The translations under genes were made by a program, and so were the position numbers. A stretch of DNA of 64,000 bases from Conoideocrella luteorostrata (Eukaryota > Ascomycota > Sordariomycetes > Hypocreales > Clavicipitaceae), in NCBI GenBank assembly GCA_032433595.1, contig JASWJB010000041.1, forward strand, positions 1-64,000. Direction: 5' to 3'. The notes under the pieces were generated by a model, which saw only the letters and a program-made list of their open reading frames with translations, ran no database searches and was not told the origin of the DNA. Below, piece after piece: positions 22,695-34,103 of the stretch. Positions within the stretch are counted from its first letter, which is position 1, and every line of letters begins with the position of its first letter.

Positions 22695-25149
22695 ATGAGC
22701 CAGGTGAAGAACCTGAGGGCCATGTTTGAAAACAAAGGCGACTCCAGCCCGCCCGACAGAGGCAGGTCTCCCGGTATCTCGTCTCCAAGAAGGCACGTCG
22801 AAGGTAAGCCCTGATTTTTTGTGTCTCCTTAAGTCAATGGTGTATTTCTTCCCTCAAAACTTCATACCTTATTATGTATCATAGATTCATGATGTGTATA
22901 ATTTGAGCACCCGCAGTCTGCTCATTATCGCAATAGCTATTGGAATTCCAGACCAAAGCAAGCATGGCCACGAGAAGGCGTTTTAGAACTTAGACTAATG
23001 AGATTCTCAACAAACAGGTCTTAGCTCAAGCAGCTCTCCACGGAGGCTCTCGAAAGTTCGCACAAACTTTGTCGCAATTGAGAAGGACGGTCGCATGGGT
23101 CTTAGGCGGGATCAAAGTGGTGAACCAAGTCTTTCTAGAGGAAGACTGAGCATGGACACAGCGGACGCCGAAACCAATACCGACTTCGTTGGAAGAATCA
23201 ACACTGAATCATTAGAAGACGATGCGAAGATGTCCCACAAGCATCCTATCACTGGGTGCAACCAAGAACCAATAAGAGACAATCTGGGTGACAACATGGC
23301 AGGCAACCCCGGAGATACTGCGCGCAGTGCGTCTAAGACAGGGCCGGAGCCGGAGCCGTCACACAATGCTGTCTCTCTTGACAGGGAAAAAGAGGAGGTT
23401 GCGGACTCTTCACAAATAAAAACATTCAAGTCGAGCCCCACGAGTAGTCGCCATGGCAGAGGAAAGAAACATCAAACTCCGTCAACTGCGATGAAGTTGG
23501 CAACAAGGGGGCCGAAGGTAGCAACCAAAATCACCTTGGATGCTAGGTCGCAGCCAACTGGCCCAACAAGAGGGTCCGTATTTAGCAAGGCACCTCTTGA
23601 TATGCCCAAGAAGTCAGCAAGAGAGACGAGGCCGCCAGCAAGGGTTCGACCTCCACCGTTAGGATTGTCCTGCAAGATTCAACCTCCAAAGGTCAAAAGT
23701 CAAAACGACACCGGCTTTGCGAAACCTAAGCCAAAATCGCCAACCAAACCTGTTGAGCTACCTTCATCCTTGACAGCACCGACAGCCTCGTCAGAATCAA
23801 AGGCTAGCGGGTCTAGCCTAACCCAACACCGTCTGGGCGCATCTTGGGCTAGTCCAATTGCTTCCTCTCAAACTTCGAACCGCGGAGATTTAATCTTGGC
23901 GTCTTCTGTTGGTACTATTAACCGACAGGAGCATGCTTCTTCAAAATCAAGACCTAGTCTCGGACCTCCGCCTAACAAACCCTCACAAGGAGCGGCAACA
24001 AATAAGAAACAAAGCAATATCGACGAAGGATTTCTAGCACGCATGATGCGGCCAACTCAATCATCATCTTCCAAGTTGGCAGATAAGTCGCCTATTACGC
24101 CCCCTAAGAAGACAGCCCAACGTTTGGGGAGAGCAGAACATCCGAAAGCATCAGATCAAGTAACCAACAGGTCTTTGAGCAGTAGAAACTCTCACACGAA
24201 GAAGACACTGAAGAATAAGTCAGCAGAAGCAAAGCCAACGTCTCAGTTCGCGGCCGTTGGTGAGGCGAATGTGCAAGAAACTAGGAAGAGTGAAGACACC
24301 CACGACAAACCTGGACTTCGTCAGGAGATATCTCTGTCAGGGGCTGATGTAAATCAATCCGCGAGCGAAGTTACTCCAGAACGTTTATCAGTGAAAATCG
24401 AGCTCTCTAACATCCCTGCCGAAGAGCCTACTGAAAATGACTCATTGGAAATTCCCAAAACCCTACACGTTGAAAAAGGTGTCGAGATATTCAACACAAA
24501 TTCAGCCCTAAATGGTGAAATTTGCCAGACACGTGTAGGTGAAACAGGAGGAGGCGTACTTGAACCACCTAATAAGTCAATATTTGCTCCAACCGCACTC
24601 GCACCGGGTGGCACAAAGGAACCAGCTGAGACTGTCACTGTCCAGGAACGAAATTTCGGAGAAGAACCTCTGGGAACAAACGAGGTAACGTCTGCAGGAA
24701 TTTCAGAATTGGGGCAGGAACAAGATGCACCTATCGACAATTCAGCTACCCGGAAGCTGCCAATAGTCGAAGGGCCAACGGCAGCTACATTGTGCCCACC
24801 AGATGCACCCCTGGATACTAGAAATCCAGGCGGAGCCGGTGATGCAGATGTCGAGGTAGTGAAAGTTTCAATATTTAGGCCACAAACCCCAGGTACTCAA
24901 CATATAGATGAGGACACCCTGCCAAAGGTCTCAGCGGGAAGTAGAGACAGCCCTTTGTCTCGACCCAAGCTTGCTGTGATTGCCTCACCAGATTGTTTGG
25001 TAGAGAATGATCTGGAAGAAATCACTCTAGTCGAAGAAGAAAAACTAGTTGGTTATGGGACGATAACGGAGGAGCAATTGTCATCTGATGTCGTAAGATC
25101 ATTGACGAGTGAAACAGAGATGGAGAGCATCGAAAGCGGCAATTCATAA
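22695..25149 (+). CDS. Large disordered fungal protein of unknown function
   Basis: Exons 22695..22803 and 23018..25149 encode 746 residues; the 214-nt intron has GTAAGC and AACAG ends. The N-terminus (VKNLRAMFENKGD) and the segment SKVRTNFVAIEKDG just after the intron match a pattern I recall in a Pezizomycotina-specific family with no known function. The rest is Ser/Pro/Lys/Thr-rich with almost no hydrophobic core, for example SPTKPVELPSSL and repeated PPKK-like motifs, and an acidic C-terminus. This suggests a nuclear, cytoskeletal or cortical scaffold rich in phosphosites. ATG at 22695 is supported because it gives the conserved N-terminal motif. Confidence 0.8.
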
Positions 25150-25518
25150 AGCAAGGATGGTTGATGGCAATTATTTGTCTTGTGGTTCAAGCATAACCGG
25201 ACGAGTATAGCATGTGCCCCGTTCGAACGCCTTGTGCTAGTTACAAGGCTGCATCATCCCAGTCACTCTTCAGGGGTCAGTCTATCTGAGCTGGAATTAA
25301 TTATACAACATACCTCGCCTATGTGAAATAAACTGGATATTTGAAATAAATTGCTGAAGAAGATGATGCTCTAGTGATTCTATTTTACATGCTTAACTGT
25401 ACATCATTTACAGTTTGGACCTCGTCGAAGCTGAGCAATCTTTATATAGCAGCATTTCAAGGGGACTAATGTAAACGCAAAGGCGTATAGCACTGTGTAC
25501 CGATTGTTCTAAGTTGTA
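25150..25518. other. Intergenic, convergent 3' ends
   Basis: 369 bases between the disordered-protein gene and uS8m. AT-rich with AAATAAA-like words near 25326 and 25344. No other feature seen. Confidence 0.55.
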
Positions 25519-26019
25519 TCACGACACTCGGCAAACAAGCAGACCGCCAACCTTTCGTGAAAGTGCTTCTCTTGCTTCAAGAACTCCCCGAGATGTAGCC
25601 ACGAACATACATTCGCCCAAATTTAACCCCGGAACCACACCCCCTTTCAGTTTAGCGGGAAAACCTCTTGTTAACCTGCCTAACTCGAGTATATTCGCAG
25701 TCATCAGCCTGGAAGGCATGCTAATAATCTGGACTTTCGATAAGACAGGTTTTCCACCCCAGTACTTCATACCAAGCCATATCCTCATTTTTGAAACGTT
25801 TGCGCTGGTGACCTGCTCCGGCGTCTTTGATATCATTTGTTCCATCGTTGGAGGGTGAGGACCGGCACGGTATACGGCCGAGAAAAAACCAGACCGGTGC
25901 ATAGCAAGCGCGAGGTGTAGATTGTATTTCGTATTCTGGACAGATGTGATGCCAAGACGGGATTTCGAGGCATTCTGCAGATGTGAGCACATATGTGCAA
26001 TGTTTTGAATTGAAGGCAT
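25519..26019 (-). CDS. Mitochondrial small-subunit ribosomal protein uS8m (MRPS8)
   Basis: Single exon, 166 residues. Family pattern: IAHMCSHLQNASKSRLGIT at the N-terminus, HRSGFFSAVYRAGPHPP, SKMRIWLGMKYW, ISMPSRL and the C-terminal GVLEAREALSRKVGGLLVCRVS that ends bacterial-type S8. It binds the central domain of the small-subunit rRNA. The open frame continues 29 codons upstream, but the ATG at 26019 (MPSIQNIAHM) matches the start used by fungal homologues, which lack a long cleavable presequence. The minus strand places it downstream of kynurenine monooxygenase on the same strand. Confidence 0.9.
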   Translation of the reverse strand: MPSIQNIAHMCSHLQNASKSRLGITSVQNTKYNLHLALAMHRSGFFSAVYRAGPHPPTMEQMISKTPEQVTSANVSKMRIWLGMKYWGGKPVLSKVQIISMPSRLMTANILELGRLTRGFPAKLKGGVVPGLNLGECMFVATSRGVLEAREALSRKVGGLLVCRVS

Positions 26020-26685
26020 GGCAGCGAGTCGAAGGCTGAATTTGGCGGCCGTGTTGTGAATGGGGTATCTTGTAGCCGCGAATGTGTCGCAAACCTTGAG
26101 GACCACGGCCCACGATCAAATAGAGTTCGGTGCCCGTCGTGGTATTGTCGGAATTAACTTCACTTGCAGAGTTGAAGCAGACAGGGATGGGGATATGGAC
26201 GGAGTTGGTTGTCCTATTGCGAATGACAGCGGTAGATGTCCAGTCCGGCTTCCCTTAGATTGACAATTCAAGAGCCTGGCAACAGGAGGTATATTGCCCT
26301 GTGGTACTCCGTAGACTCCAACGCCTTTCTTGAAATCTGTTCCCGTAACGCTGACCAGCGTCGAAACTTAGTTGGATGATGACTAAGCGACCTCTGACAA
26401 TGTTGGCGGGCACGAACCACCCACCCACTCAAATCGGTCCATCGAATAATTTGTCACCAAAAGAACCGGTGAAGTTCTAATATACACCGCCATGTCCCGC
26501 CGTGATTACCTCCAACCGCTTTGCGGTAATGACTTTGCTTATGCGGATGTAAATTTGGGATTGGAGGTGCACTAGATCTACGTACTAGAAGCTAGAGTAA
26601 CTGCTCAGAACTGGAATCATGTAACCACAGGAGGTAATACAAGCTGTACAGAAGTATGATCTTAGGAGTGTCGTGTTAACTATAT
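26020..26685. other. Intergenic between uS8m and kynurenine monooxygenase
   Basis: One exact TACTCCGTA copy at 26305-26313. No supported ORF. It should contain the uS8m promoter and the kynurenine monooxygenase 3' end. Confidence 0.55.
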
Positions 26686-28646
26686 TCATCGAAAACCACA
26701 TAACCTGGCAGCGGCAGATAACACGGAACGACGGTGCCGATATCCAAAGACAAATAACGAAACGACAATGGGACTAGTAGCGCAAGCTAGAAATGTCCGT
26801 AGCAGTATTTTACCTTGATCCTCGCTCTTCCTCATTATATCGCTGTAGCCTTCGTTACTGAAACTGACTCGCGAATACTTGGTATGCCATCCGAAATTGG
26901 GAAACCTCACGCTCATATATTCCTCCAAAAACTTCCGTAAGCGATATCGCTTGGACAATACCGAGGCTCTCATTTCCACATAGTTCTGAAGGGCCAGTTC
27001 ATTGATTGCATGTGCATCTGGAGCCCGGACTGTCGAGTACTCGGTTAGTGCCTGGGCCCTTCTAGGGGCAGACGAAGTAATCTTGTCATAACCATCAATA
27101 GGGCTATTGTCTTCCTGGACTTCGACATGCTTATCAAGTATCGAGAACAGAATGCGGACATCTTCCATCCCGGCGTTCATGCCTTGGCCATAGAAAGGCA
27201 CCATGGCATGAGCAGCGTCACCAACGATGACGCCGGAGGAGCCGTAATGATATGGTCGACACTTTAGGCTGATAAGTGGCAAATGGGGATTCTGCTTAAA
27301 AGATTCTATAAGTCCCTCTCTCGAAATCAGGTCTGTGACTCCAGGGAAGTTTTGGTCGAAGAATGAAGGCAATTTGGTAGGATCGTTCTCTAAGTCGGAA
27401 AACTCTTTGCTAGGAAGGAATAGGGTACATGTGAATGATCCATCCTATGGTAGATGTTATTTCGATGTTAGAAAAAATTTGGATTAAAAGGGGAATTTAG
27501 AGGCTAACCTCGCTTGGGATAGCGATGAACATGAAATCCTTGCCGGGCCAAATGTGCAAATGATTTGGCGAGATTCGGAATTTAGACCATGGGTCGCTGT
27601 TTCCAGCCGCTACTCGTGGCTCGATATGAAACTCGCACCAAAGAGTATCGATATATTCCTGTTGGTAATCCATTCTTGTGAACTTCATCATATGGTATCT
27701 TACTGCAGAATGTGCTCCATCAGCGCCAATCATCAAGTCAAACGTAATTTCAATCTCTGTAGGGCGACCACTTGAGGAAGATACGGTGTCGGGTGCTTCA
27801 AACCAAGCATGCTGTGTGCGGAAATCTGCTCCGGTGAGTTTGTGATTGAAAAACAATTTCACATTCGGCATTGAGTCCAGGACGTTCAAGAGTCGCTCGT
27901 TCATTCCAGATCTGTCAATAGCGTATATAGCCTGGGATAAAGGACAAGTTAGTACTATTTTGACACGAAAACTATGGTCTAGACGAAGGACTAAGCCTTA
28001 CCCTGCCTTTTGCGTCATAATTTTGAGCATGGTCATACAACTCTCCCAGTGGACTCCTGCCATGAATCATACGCCCTTGCATTGGGATAGTTCCAGCCAT
28101 AACAGTTTTCAACAAACTGGGATGACCAGCATGCCTCATAGCGTTTATGCCGCGTTCGGATATAGCAAGGTTGATTGACTTTGTGAAGTTGAGTGGGATT
28201 GTTCCAGGGTTGCGTAAATCTGCGTGCTGTTAGTCCTTTTGTTCCAAATAGGTGCGCGTGCAAGCTCATTGGTCATGTTATTATCAGCTAAGGACTAAGC
28301 AAGATGCTCTACTGGGCGGCCTGCCTTCCAGATGGCAGCGAACTAATAAGGAAAAAACAACAGAAGCCTGCCACCTTAATTGAGCGAGAGCCGCCCTGTT
28401 AAAGTATCTTCATACCATAAAATGGCAATGAAATGAAAGATACCGAAAGAACAGCACCACAGGTAGGCACAGCAACCTTGTATAAGAGCAAAATCGAATC
28501 ATTCGAATAGACCCTGCAGATAAGAGATACGCACCTGGTCGGAGTTCATAAAGTTCTACTTCGTGACCTCGCTGGGCGGCATATAGAGCCGCCAGGGAGC
28601 CAACAGGCCCAGCACCTACGATGACGGTCTTTTGCGGAACAGACAT
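26686..28646 (-). CDS. BNA4: Kynurenine 3-monooxygenase (BNA4), FAD-dependent
   Basis: Hydroxylates L-kynurenine to 3-hydroxykynurenine with NADPH and O2, in tryptophan breakdown and de novo NAD synthesis, at the mitochondrial outer membrane. Exons 28535..28646, 28002..28219, 27509..27931 and 26686..27444 give 503 residues. The first intron is about 315 nt. FAD-binding VGAGPVGS occurs near residue 10, and [16 protein letters not shown], then [13 protein letters not shown] and [19 protein letters not shown] (second FAD site) follow. A hydrophobic C-terminal segment ([18 protein letters not shown]) is the expected membrane anchor. An in-frame ATG at 28664 would add six residues. Junctions [26 protein letters not shown] and [12 protein letters not shown] fit the family. 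Confidence 0.94.
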
Positions 28647-29657
28647 GGCGCCGAGGTCGGTCATCTGATCGAGGCGTGGATGGAAACAGTTTACAGGAAC
28701 GGTTTCCTTTGCCAACGGACACCGCCACCGAGCACTGAATGAATCTCGGCAAGGTTAACGACACGGATCTATGGTGTTGATATGTGCCAGTAAAGAACTT
28801 TCGTTCCAGCAAAAGCTGCTCATATATATATCGCATGGACCCCAGTTAATTCACTTTCGAGAGCTTTAGGACAAGGAGCCCCACTTCATGTGCTTTCTAG
28901 TGTCTGGTGCCTGTCATCATGTGCGCCTTTACTTTGTTTGGCTGCTTTCAATCACGGCTAATGAGAATAAAGTAACCGTGAACTACTCCGTAGAAGAGTT
29001 GGTACTGAGTGAGTCTTGCAATCTGAGGGAACTGGAATTTAAGACCCTACCTAAAGCAAGCAAACACTGAAACCAGCAGCACTAAAAGCGCCAGCGCTGA
29101 AAGAACACATATACTTCACTTTTGAATTGGCGTTGCTTGACAAACATTGACAGCTGGATTATGTGAGCAAATTTGTAGACGATGCTAGATCTCGTGCGTA
29201 GTTACTGACTTCGCAAGTAATTTTGCAATCCAGCAGTGGCGAGTGGAGCCTAGATGCACAAAAATACTACTCCGTATACCGTCAACCATACTAAAAGCAG
29301 TAGATAGATATTTTACTGTACGACTTGCTCGTCTTGTCTCAAACTTCCGGCGACAAGCTCAAGACCGTTAGTTGGTGTCGGACCATTAAGATCTCAACAA
29401 TGCTGCCAATAGGCCTGTCTGCCCGTCCGACTTTCCGTTATAGAATTGTTTGCTTAGGCCGCGCCAGACTGATGTGATTTATCCTGCCCCGGCCCCACTC
29501 CCCTTTTGTCGCCTAAGTAACAGTAACTACGGAGTACGGAGTATCTAACTACGAACTAACCCAGCTTCCCTGCACATATTTCTAGCGACAAACTTCACCT
29601 GGCTGCTTGGACACAAGTAAAGACAAACTTTCTCAGCGCGTGGACTCCGTCGAAAAT
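28647..29657. other. Divergent intergenic region, BNA4 / MAP1
   Basis: Motif copies at 28984, 29268, and an overlapping pair at 29528-29543 just upstream of MAP1. No ORF of interest seen. Confidence 0.55.
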
Positions 29658-31234
29658 ATGGCCACCGAACTGCCGATGAAGAAGAGGAAGTGTTTGGGAA
29701 ATGACTGCGAAAACGATGCTGGCTCGCTTCAATGCCCCACATGCCTCAAGCTGGGAGTGAAGGACAGCTTCTTCTGCACCCAAGATTGCTTCAAGAAGAA
29801 CTGGGTAAGCGACTCAGGCATTCCACATTTCGACTTCTACAGCCGTTACAAGTTGAGTTAGAGCAGTTTAGGTAATCACCAAACTAATGCAAACCTTTCA
29901 TCCACAGGGCAGCCATAAAGGCATGCATACATCTCAAAGTAATATCCTTCACCACATTATCGCACCGAAAGCAATCTCACCAGACCCAGCTACCGGCTCT
30001 TATAACCCGTTTCCGAGTTTCCCATTCTCCGGCCCCTTGCGCCCTGTTTATCCTCTTTCCGAGCACCGCACTGTCCCGAAGTCGATTCCTCATCCCGTCT
30101 GGTGGCAAGACGGTAATCCTAGGTACAGCCGCTCTCTGACCAACCGAAACAAAATCGAAATTCTCGACGCTAGTGGTCAGGAGGCAATGCGTAAAAGTTG
30201 TCGATTAGCGAGAGAGGTGCTTGATATCGCTGCAGCGGCTGCCCAGCCAGGTGTTACGACCGACTATATTGACGAAGTTGTTCATAAGGCTTGCATTGAA
30301 AGAAAGGTGAGTCTATTACTCGCGTTGTTCAAAATCTTGGATGTAGTAAAGTGAGCGAGTTTGTAAGAGATATCGAGGTTGATCTGACGTTTGGGACTAT
30401 TTACTACCCGAGAGTGAATAAGGACAAAAAGAGTATGGCAACTGACACCTTAAGGGACAGTCTTACCCGTCTCCGCTGAACTACAATCACTTCCCCAAAT
30501 CTTGTTGCACCTCAGTAAACGAGGTCATTTGTCATGGCATCCCCGATCAGAGAGTTTTGCTTGACGGCGATATACTTAATATCGACATTTCCTTGTACCA
30601 TGAAGGATATCATGCCGATCTGAACGAGACGTACTACATTGGTAACAAATCCAAAGCTAATCCGGACAATGTGCGGGTAGTTGAGGCTGCCCGAGAATGT
30701 CTCGAAGAAGCCATCAAAGCGGTCAAGCCTGGCGTTCTTATCCGCGAGTTTGGAAATATTATTGAAAAGCATGCTAAGAAGAAGAATTGCAGTGTCATAA
30801 GAACTTACTGTGGGCATGGTATAAACAAACTATTCCACTGCGCTCCTAACGTACCCCATTATGCTAAGAATAAAGCCATCGGCGAATGCAAACCTGGAAT
30901 GACATTTACCATCGAACCCATGATTGCTTTGGGCAAGTACCGCGATATCACTTGGCCGGACAATTGGACCAGTACAACTATAGATGGCAAGCGAACTGCA
31001 CAATTCGGTATGTGGTGACATCTCGGTCATTTCTTCTTTGACATCAAATGCTATTTCACAGGTTTTGCGTATTATTTGTTTGTCACTAATAACCTTCCAG
31101 AGCATACACTCCTGGTTACTGAGAATGGTGTAGAGATTCTCACTGCAAGAAGAGGCGACTCACCTGGTGGGCCTATAGACATGCCAATTGCAGCAGAACC
31201 TGACGGCAACAGCATTGATAGCGCCGAGGCTTGA
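29658..31234 (+). CDS. MAP1: Methionine aminopeptidase 1
   Basis: Removes initiator methionine from nascent cytosolic proteins when residue 2 is small. Exons 29658..29804, 29908..30306, 30461..31007 and 31101..31234 give 408 residues. The N-terminal zinc-finger region ([30 protein letters not shown]) is the ribosome-docking domain of type 1 enzymes. The pita-bread catalytic domain has its five metal ligands visible: Asp in LNIDIS, Asp in HADLNET, His in GHGIN, Glu in TIEPM, and Glu in [17 protein letters not shown] carries the substrate His. Junction [15 protein letters not shown] is the best of several acceptors. The ATG at 29658 is the first in frame; the frame extends upstream only to a TTG. 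Confidence 0.95.
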
Positions 31235-32251
31235 CCAAGCTAAGCCCGTTGGAACGGGAGAGCCCGTGCTATTGTAATTACAAGCTAGGCTTCTGCAGAT
31301 GTTGCCGAGGGTAAGAATTAAAATCTTGTTGGTATTATGTTACTGGAACTTCATAATCTCAACACGAACTGCCATTTCCTGTCGCCATGGTAGCCGTAGA
31401 CAACGGCAACAAATCTCTAGATTCTAGTTCAGCCAATAATAATGCCATCGAACTAATGACTAATATGCAGTTTGACGATTTCTAATTTATCCTATGAACT
31501 TTAGGCGCCACCTGTGTACGTTGTCGTTTTGACGCGGCGAGGCCTTGGAGCCAAAATGTGACGGGCCCACCGGTCCGATCATCTGATTACGAATGCGCAG
31601 GTTACCTGCAACAAAATTTAGGCTAAAATATCTCTTTTGAATTTTCTGATATTTGAATATGTAGCTTCTGTAGCAATACTATCTTGCTGAAGCTATTATA
31701 TAATAAATATGACTTCGAGCAAGCAATGAAAGGATAATGAATTATTCTTCAGGCTATAGGGGACTTCAACAAATGATATGGAAGTCGATATCAGGTAACA
31801 GCACGTAATGAGCACGGACCACTCTCCAGCCACCAATGACGATGGACTGAGCGACAAGCTGCCCAAATAGGCTCCAGCCGCCGTGAGACCTGTTAATTAT
31901 CACAAGCGACCCGACTGCATCCCACCCGTTCCACAACAAAATCTCGCTGCGCAAACTCCTTTCCTCAAGAGCGATCATCAACCACCGTGGACGTGTTGCC
32001 CCCATCAATATTTCTCTTTATCACCACCAGACATCAGAAACCTGCTGCTTGCTCTTGTCATTCAGGTAGCTCCTGCAGAATCGGGACTTCCAAAGCAACG
32101 ACTGCTTCTTCGATCCTCTCCCTTAGGCCGTGTCGCATTCCAGATCTATAGAACTATCTTCTACTGCAAAAAGTACCAGGCAATCGTCCAACTAGCCACT
32201 GCTACATATTCTGGATATCTTCTTCAACGTTGATTCAATTGTCTTGTCGCC
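31235..32251. other. Intergenic between MAP1 and cornichon
   Basis: No supported gene. The strand-plus frame 31883-32233 is open but shows no domain. The upstream part is AT-rich (31640-31740). The last 200 bases are pyrimidine-rich and probably hold the cornichon promoter and 5' leader. Confidence 0.5.
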
Positions 32252-32857
32252 ATGATGTCCGGAGAGGCATGGCTGTACCTGCTGGCGGTGTTGATCAACG
32301 CCGTCAACCTTTTTCTGCAGGTGTTTTTTACCATCATGTACAGCGATTTAGAATGGTACGACAGCATCTCCTGAACTCTGTATCGCGGCTAGAACATTGC
32401 ATCGAGAAATTTACTAACTTCGTCAAGCGACTACATTAACCCTATCGAACTCTGCAACCGCCTGAACACATACATAATCCCCGAAGCCGCTGTGCACGGA
32501 TTCCTAACTTTCCTCTTTTTGATCAATGGTTATTGGCTGGCATTGATTCTCAACCTTCCCCTGCTGGCTTGGAACGCTAAGAAGTGAGATCTTTCAATCA
32601 CGATACGTACACACTTTGGGTAACTAATTAATGAACAGAATTTTCGATAACACTCACCTTTTGGACGCAACCGAAATCTTCCGCAAGCTGAATATTCATA
32701 AGAAGGTACGCAGAAACCGATTCATAATTTACTCAACTCCAGGGAGCTAACACAATATGTACAGGAGTCTTTCGCCAAGCTTGCCTTTCACCTGGTCATG
32801 TTTTTCTTCTACCTCTATAGCATGATCGTGGCTCTAATCCGAGATGAGTCATCCTGA
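32252..32857 (+). CDS. Cornichon-family ER cargo receptor (ERV14-like)
   Basis: A COPII-vesicle protein that selects membrane cargo at ER exit sites. Four small exons, 32252..32355, 32428..32583, 32639..32705 and 32765..32857, encode 139 residues, the usual cornichon length. Reading across the junctions gives family sequence: [75 protein letters not shown], and [19 protein letters not shown]. Three or four membrane segments are clear. Donors are GTACGA, GTGAGA and GTACGC; the first intron ends after a TTACTAAC branch site. Two adjacent ATGs (32252, 32255) open the frame. No exon exceeds 156 nt, so single-frame scans miss the gene. Confidence 0.94.
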
Positions 32858-33510
32858 GTCTCAGTGGTTCGCGGTGACCTATTTCCTTAAAACATTATGC
32901 GTTGTTTTCTCAATGGAACTCCATGCTTTTACAACGAATACTCCTTGGAACTAGTAAATTCACGCGTGGCAACCCTTGTTGTTAGTATTTGATGAATATA
33001 TGTTAAGATGCATTCAGATGTGAGCTGGAAGAGATGCTTGCATCTTATATGGAACACTGGTACCTGGTGGCACTTTGGCGTTTGTTTCGGGAGGGCTTTC
33101 TCGCAAAGCGACTTCTCTAGATTTTACACTACTCTTTATCATAGCTCGCTCACTGCCTCTCTTGATGGTATGGCTTGCTTAATTGATATATCCAACGTAA
33201 TATTGATCAAAAACTCCTTAGCTGGTGCATAATTAAGCTATACAAAAGCCCCCAGCAGTTATAAGACAGTCGAGCTGCATAAGGTTCAGACACATTCTTT
33301 GCATATCACGTGACCGATTTGCTCATCTATTAGATTTCCGAATGGCTTCTCTCATGTTGCTGATAATGATAGTTGGCGAACATAATGAGACAATAAAAAC
33401 GTATTTCATTTGATTCCTACCTTCTACTAGTATAGTCCCAAAAGTTCTCATTAAACCCTGTCATTACGGAGTACAAACCGCTATAACGCATTTGCCAGGT
33501 TGAGGCAGGC

Positions 33511-33798
33511 TACGGAGTATCTCCGTAAAGCATCACTTTTATGACGACAGGGATCCATAGCCAATTAGAAGCAGCGCATTCAAGGGTACTTCTTCTGCCT
33601 GCTGGTTTACACTATGATAGAAGTCCTAGCAATTTGCCAATTGATAAAGAGCTACATTGCACGTCTGACACCCCCGATGGGTCTTTGGTGCAGAGCGGCG
33701 CCGATTAAGGTCACCCTACGGAGTAGGTCGTCGTGTTAACAGGGGTTCGAGTCGAAAAGTGATGCTTTACGGTCATCAAGGAGATGGAGAACTCCGTA
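33511..33798. mobile_element. MITE-like inverted-repeat element
   Basis: A perfect 18-bp inverted repeat, CCGTAAAGCATCACTTTT at 33523-33540 and AAAAGTGATGCTTTACGG at 33755-33772. Outside it, both arms continue as TACGGAGT(A)TCTCC on the left (33511-33524) and its complement on the right, ending ACTCCGTA at 33798; the right arm has about 14 extra bases between the two blocks. Length is 288 bp with no coding capacity. The interior (33559-33666) matches the dispersed copy at 5817-5926. A clean target-site duplication is not evident. This fits a non-autonomous DNA transposon; a decayed palindrome is the alternative. Confidence 0.7.
33559..33666. repeat. Dispersed repeat copy B (match to 5817-5926)
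   Basis: About 108 bp inside the inverted-repeat element, aligning with copy A. It keeps G and C where copy A has A and T (CTGGTTTACACTATGATAGAAG), so this copy looks closer to the ancestral sequence. Confidence 0.75.
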
Positions 33799-34103
33799 CT
33801 GAACCTTGCGACCCAGCGCCAGCCAACGCCATTCATTCATTGCCTTGGCGGGAAGAGGCTCATGCCCCACCAGAAAGACTACCTAAGCTGTCACGGTTAT
33901 CTGGTAAAACTTTACTCCGCTGGAGCCGGGGGAGAAAAACTTAGATCTTCCACGCCAAGTAAATGGGGGTAATAACTCTCATCTATTTTGGACCCCGTTT
34001 TCTCCAGCCATCAGTCTGCGCCTCCAGACCTCAACGGAGTGCAACTGAAGATCCTTGTCACCAATTAATTCAACACTCCCTTCTTTATCTGCCAACAATC
34101 AAT

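Larger units (their letters stand above)
32858..34103. other. Intergenic with MITE-like inverted-repeat element
   Basis: Holds the inverted-repeat element at 33511-33798 and motif copies at 33465 and 33717. Frames at 33759-33972 are open but carry no domain and overlap the element. The last 100 bases are the 5' leader of PRP17. Confidence 0.6.

Noticed and set aside
23095..25149. Start of the disordered protein at 23095
   Set aside because: The upstream exon at 22695-22803 adds the conserved VKNLRAMFE motif and its GTAAGC donor keeps the frame.
33690..33760. tRNA-like B-box (GGGGTTCGAGTC) and A-box-like TGGTGCAGAGCGG inside the inverted-repeat element
   Set aside because: No cloverleaf forms: acceptor arms do not pair and no anticodon stem is found. 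A tRNA-derived SINE is conceivable, but the flanking inverted repeats favour a DNA element.
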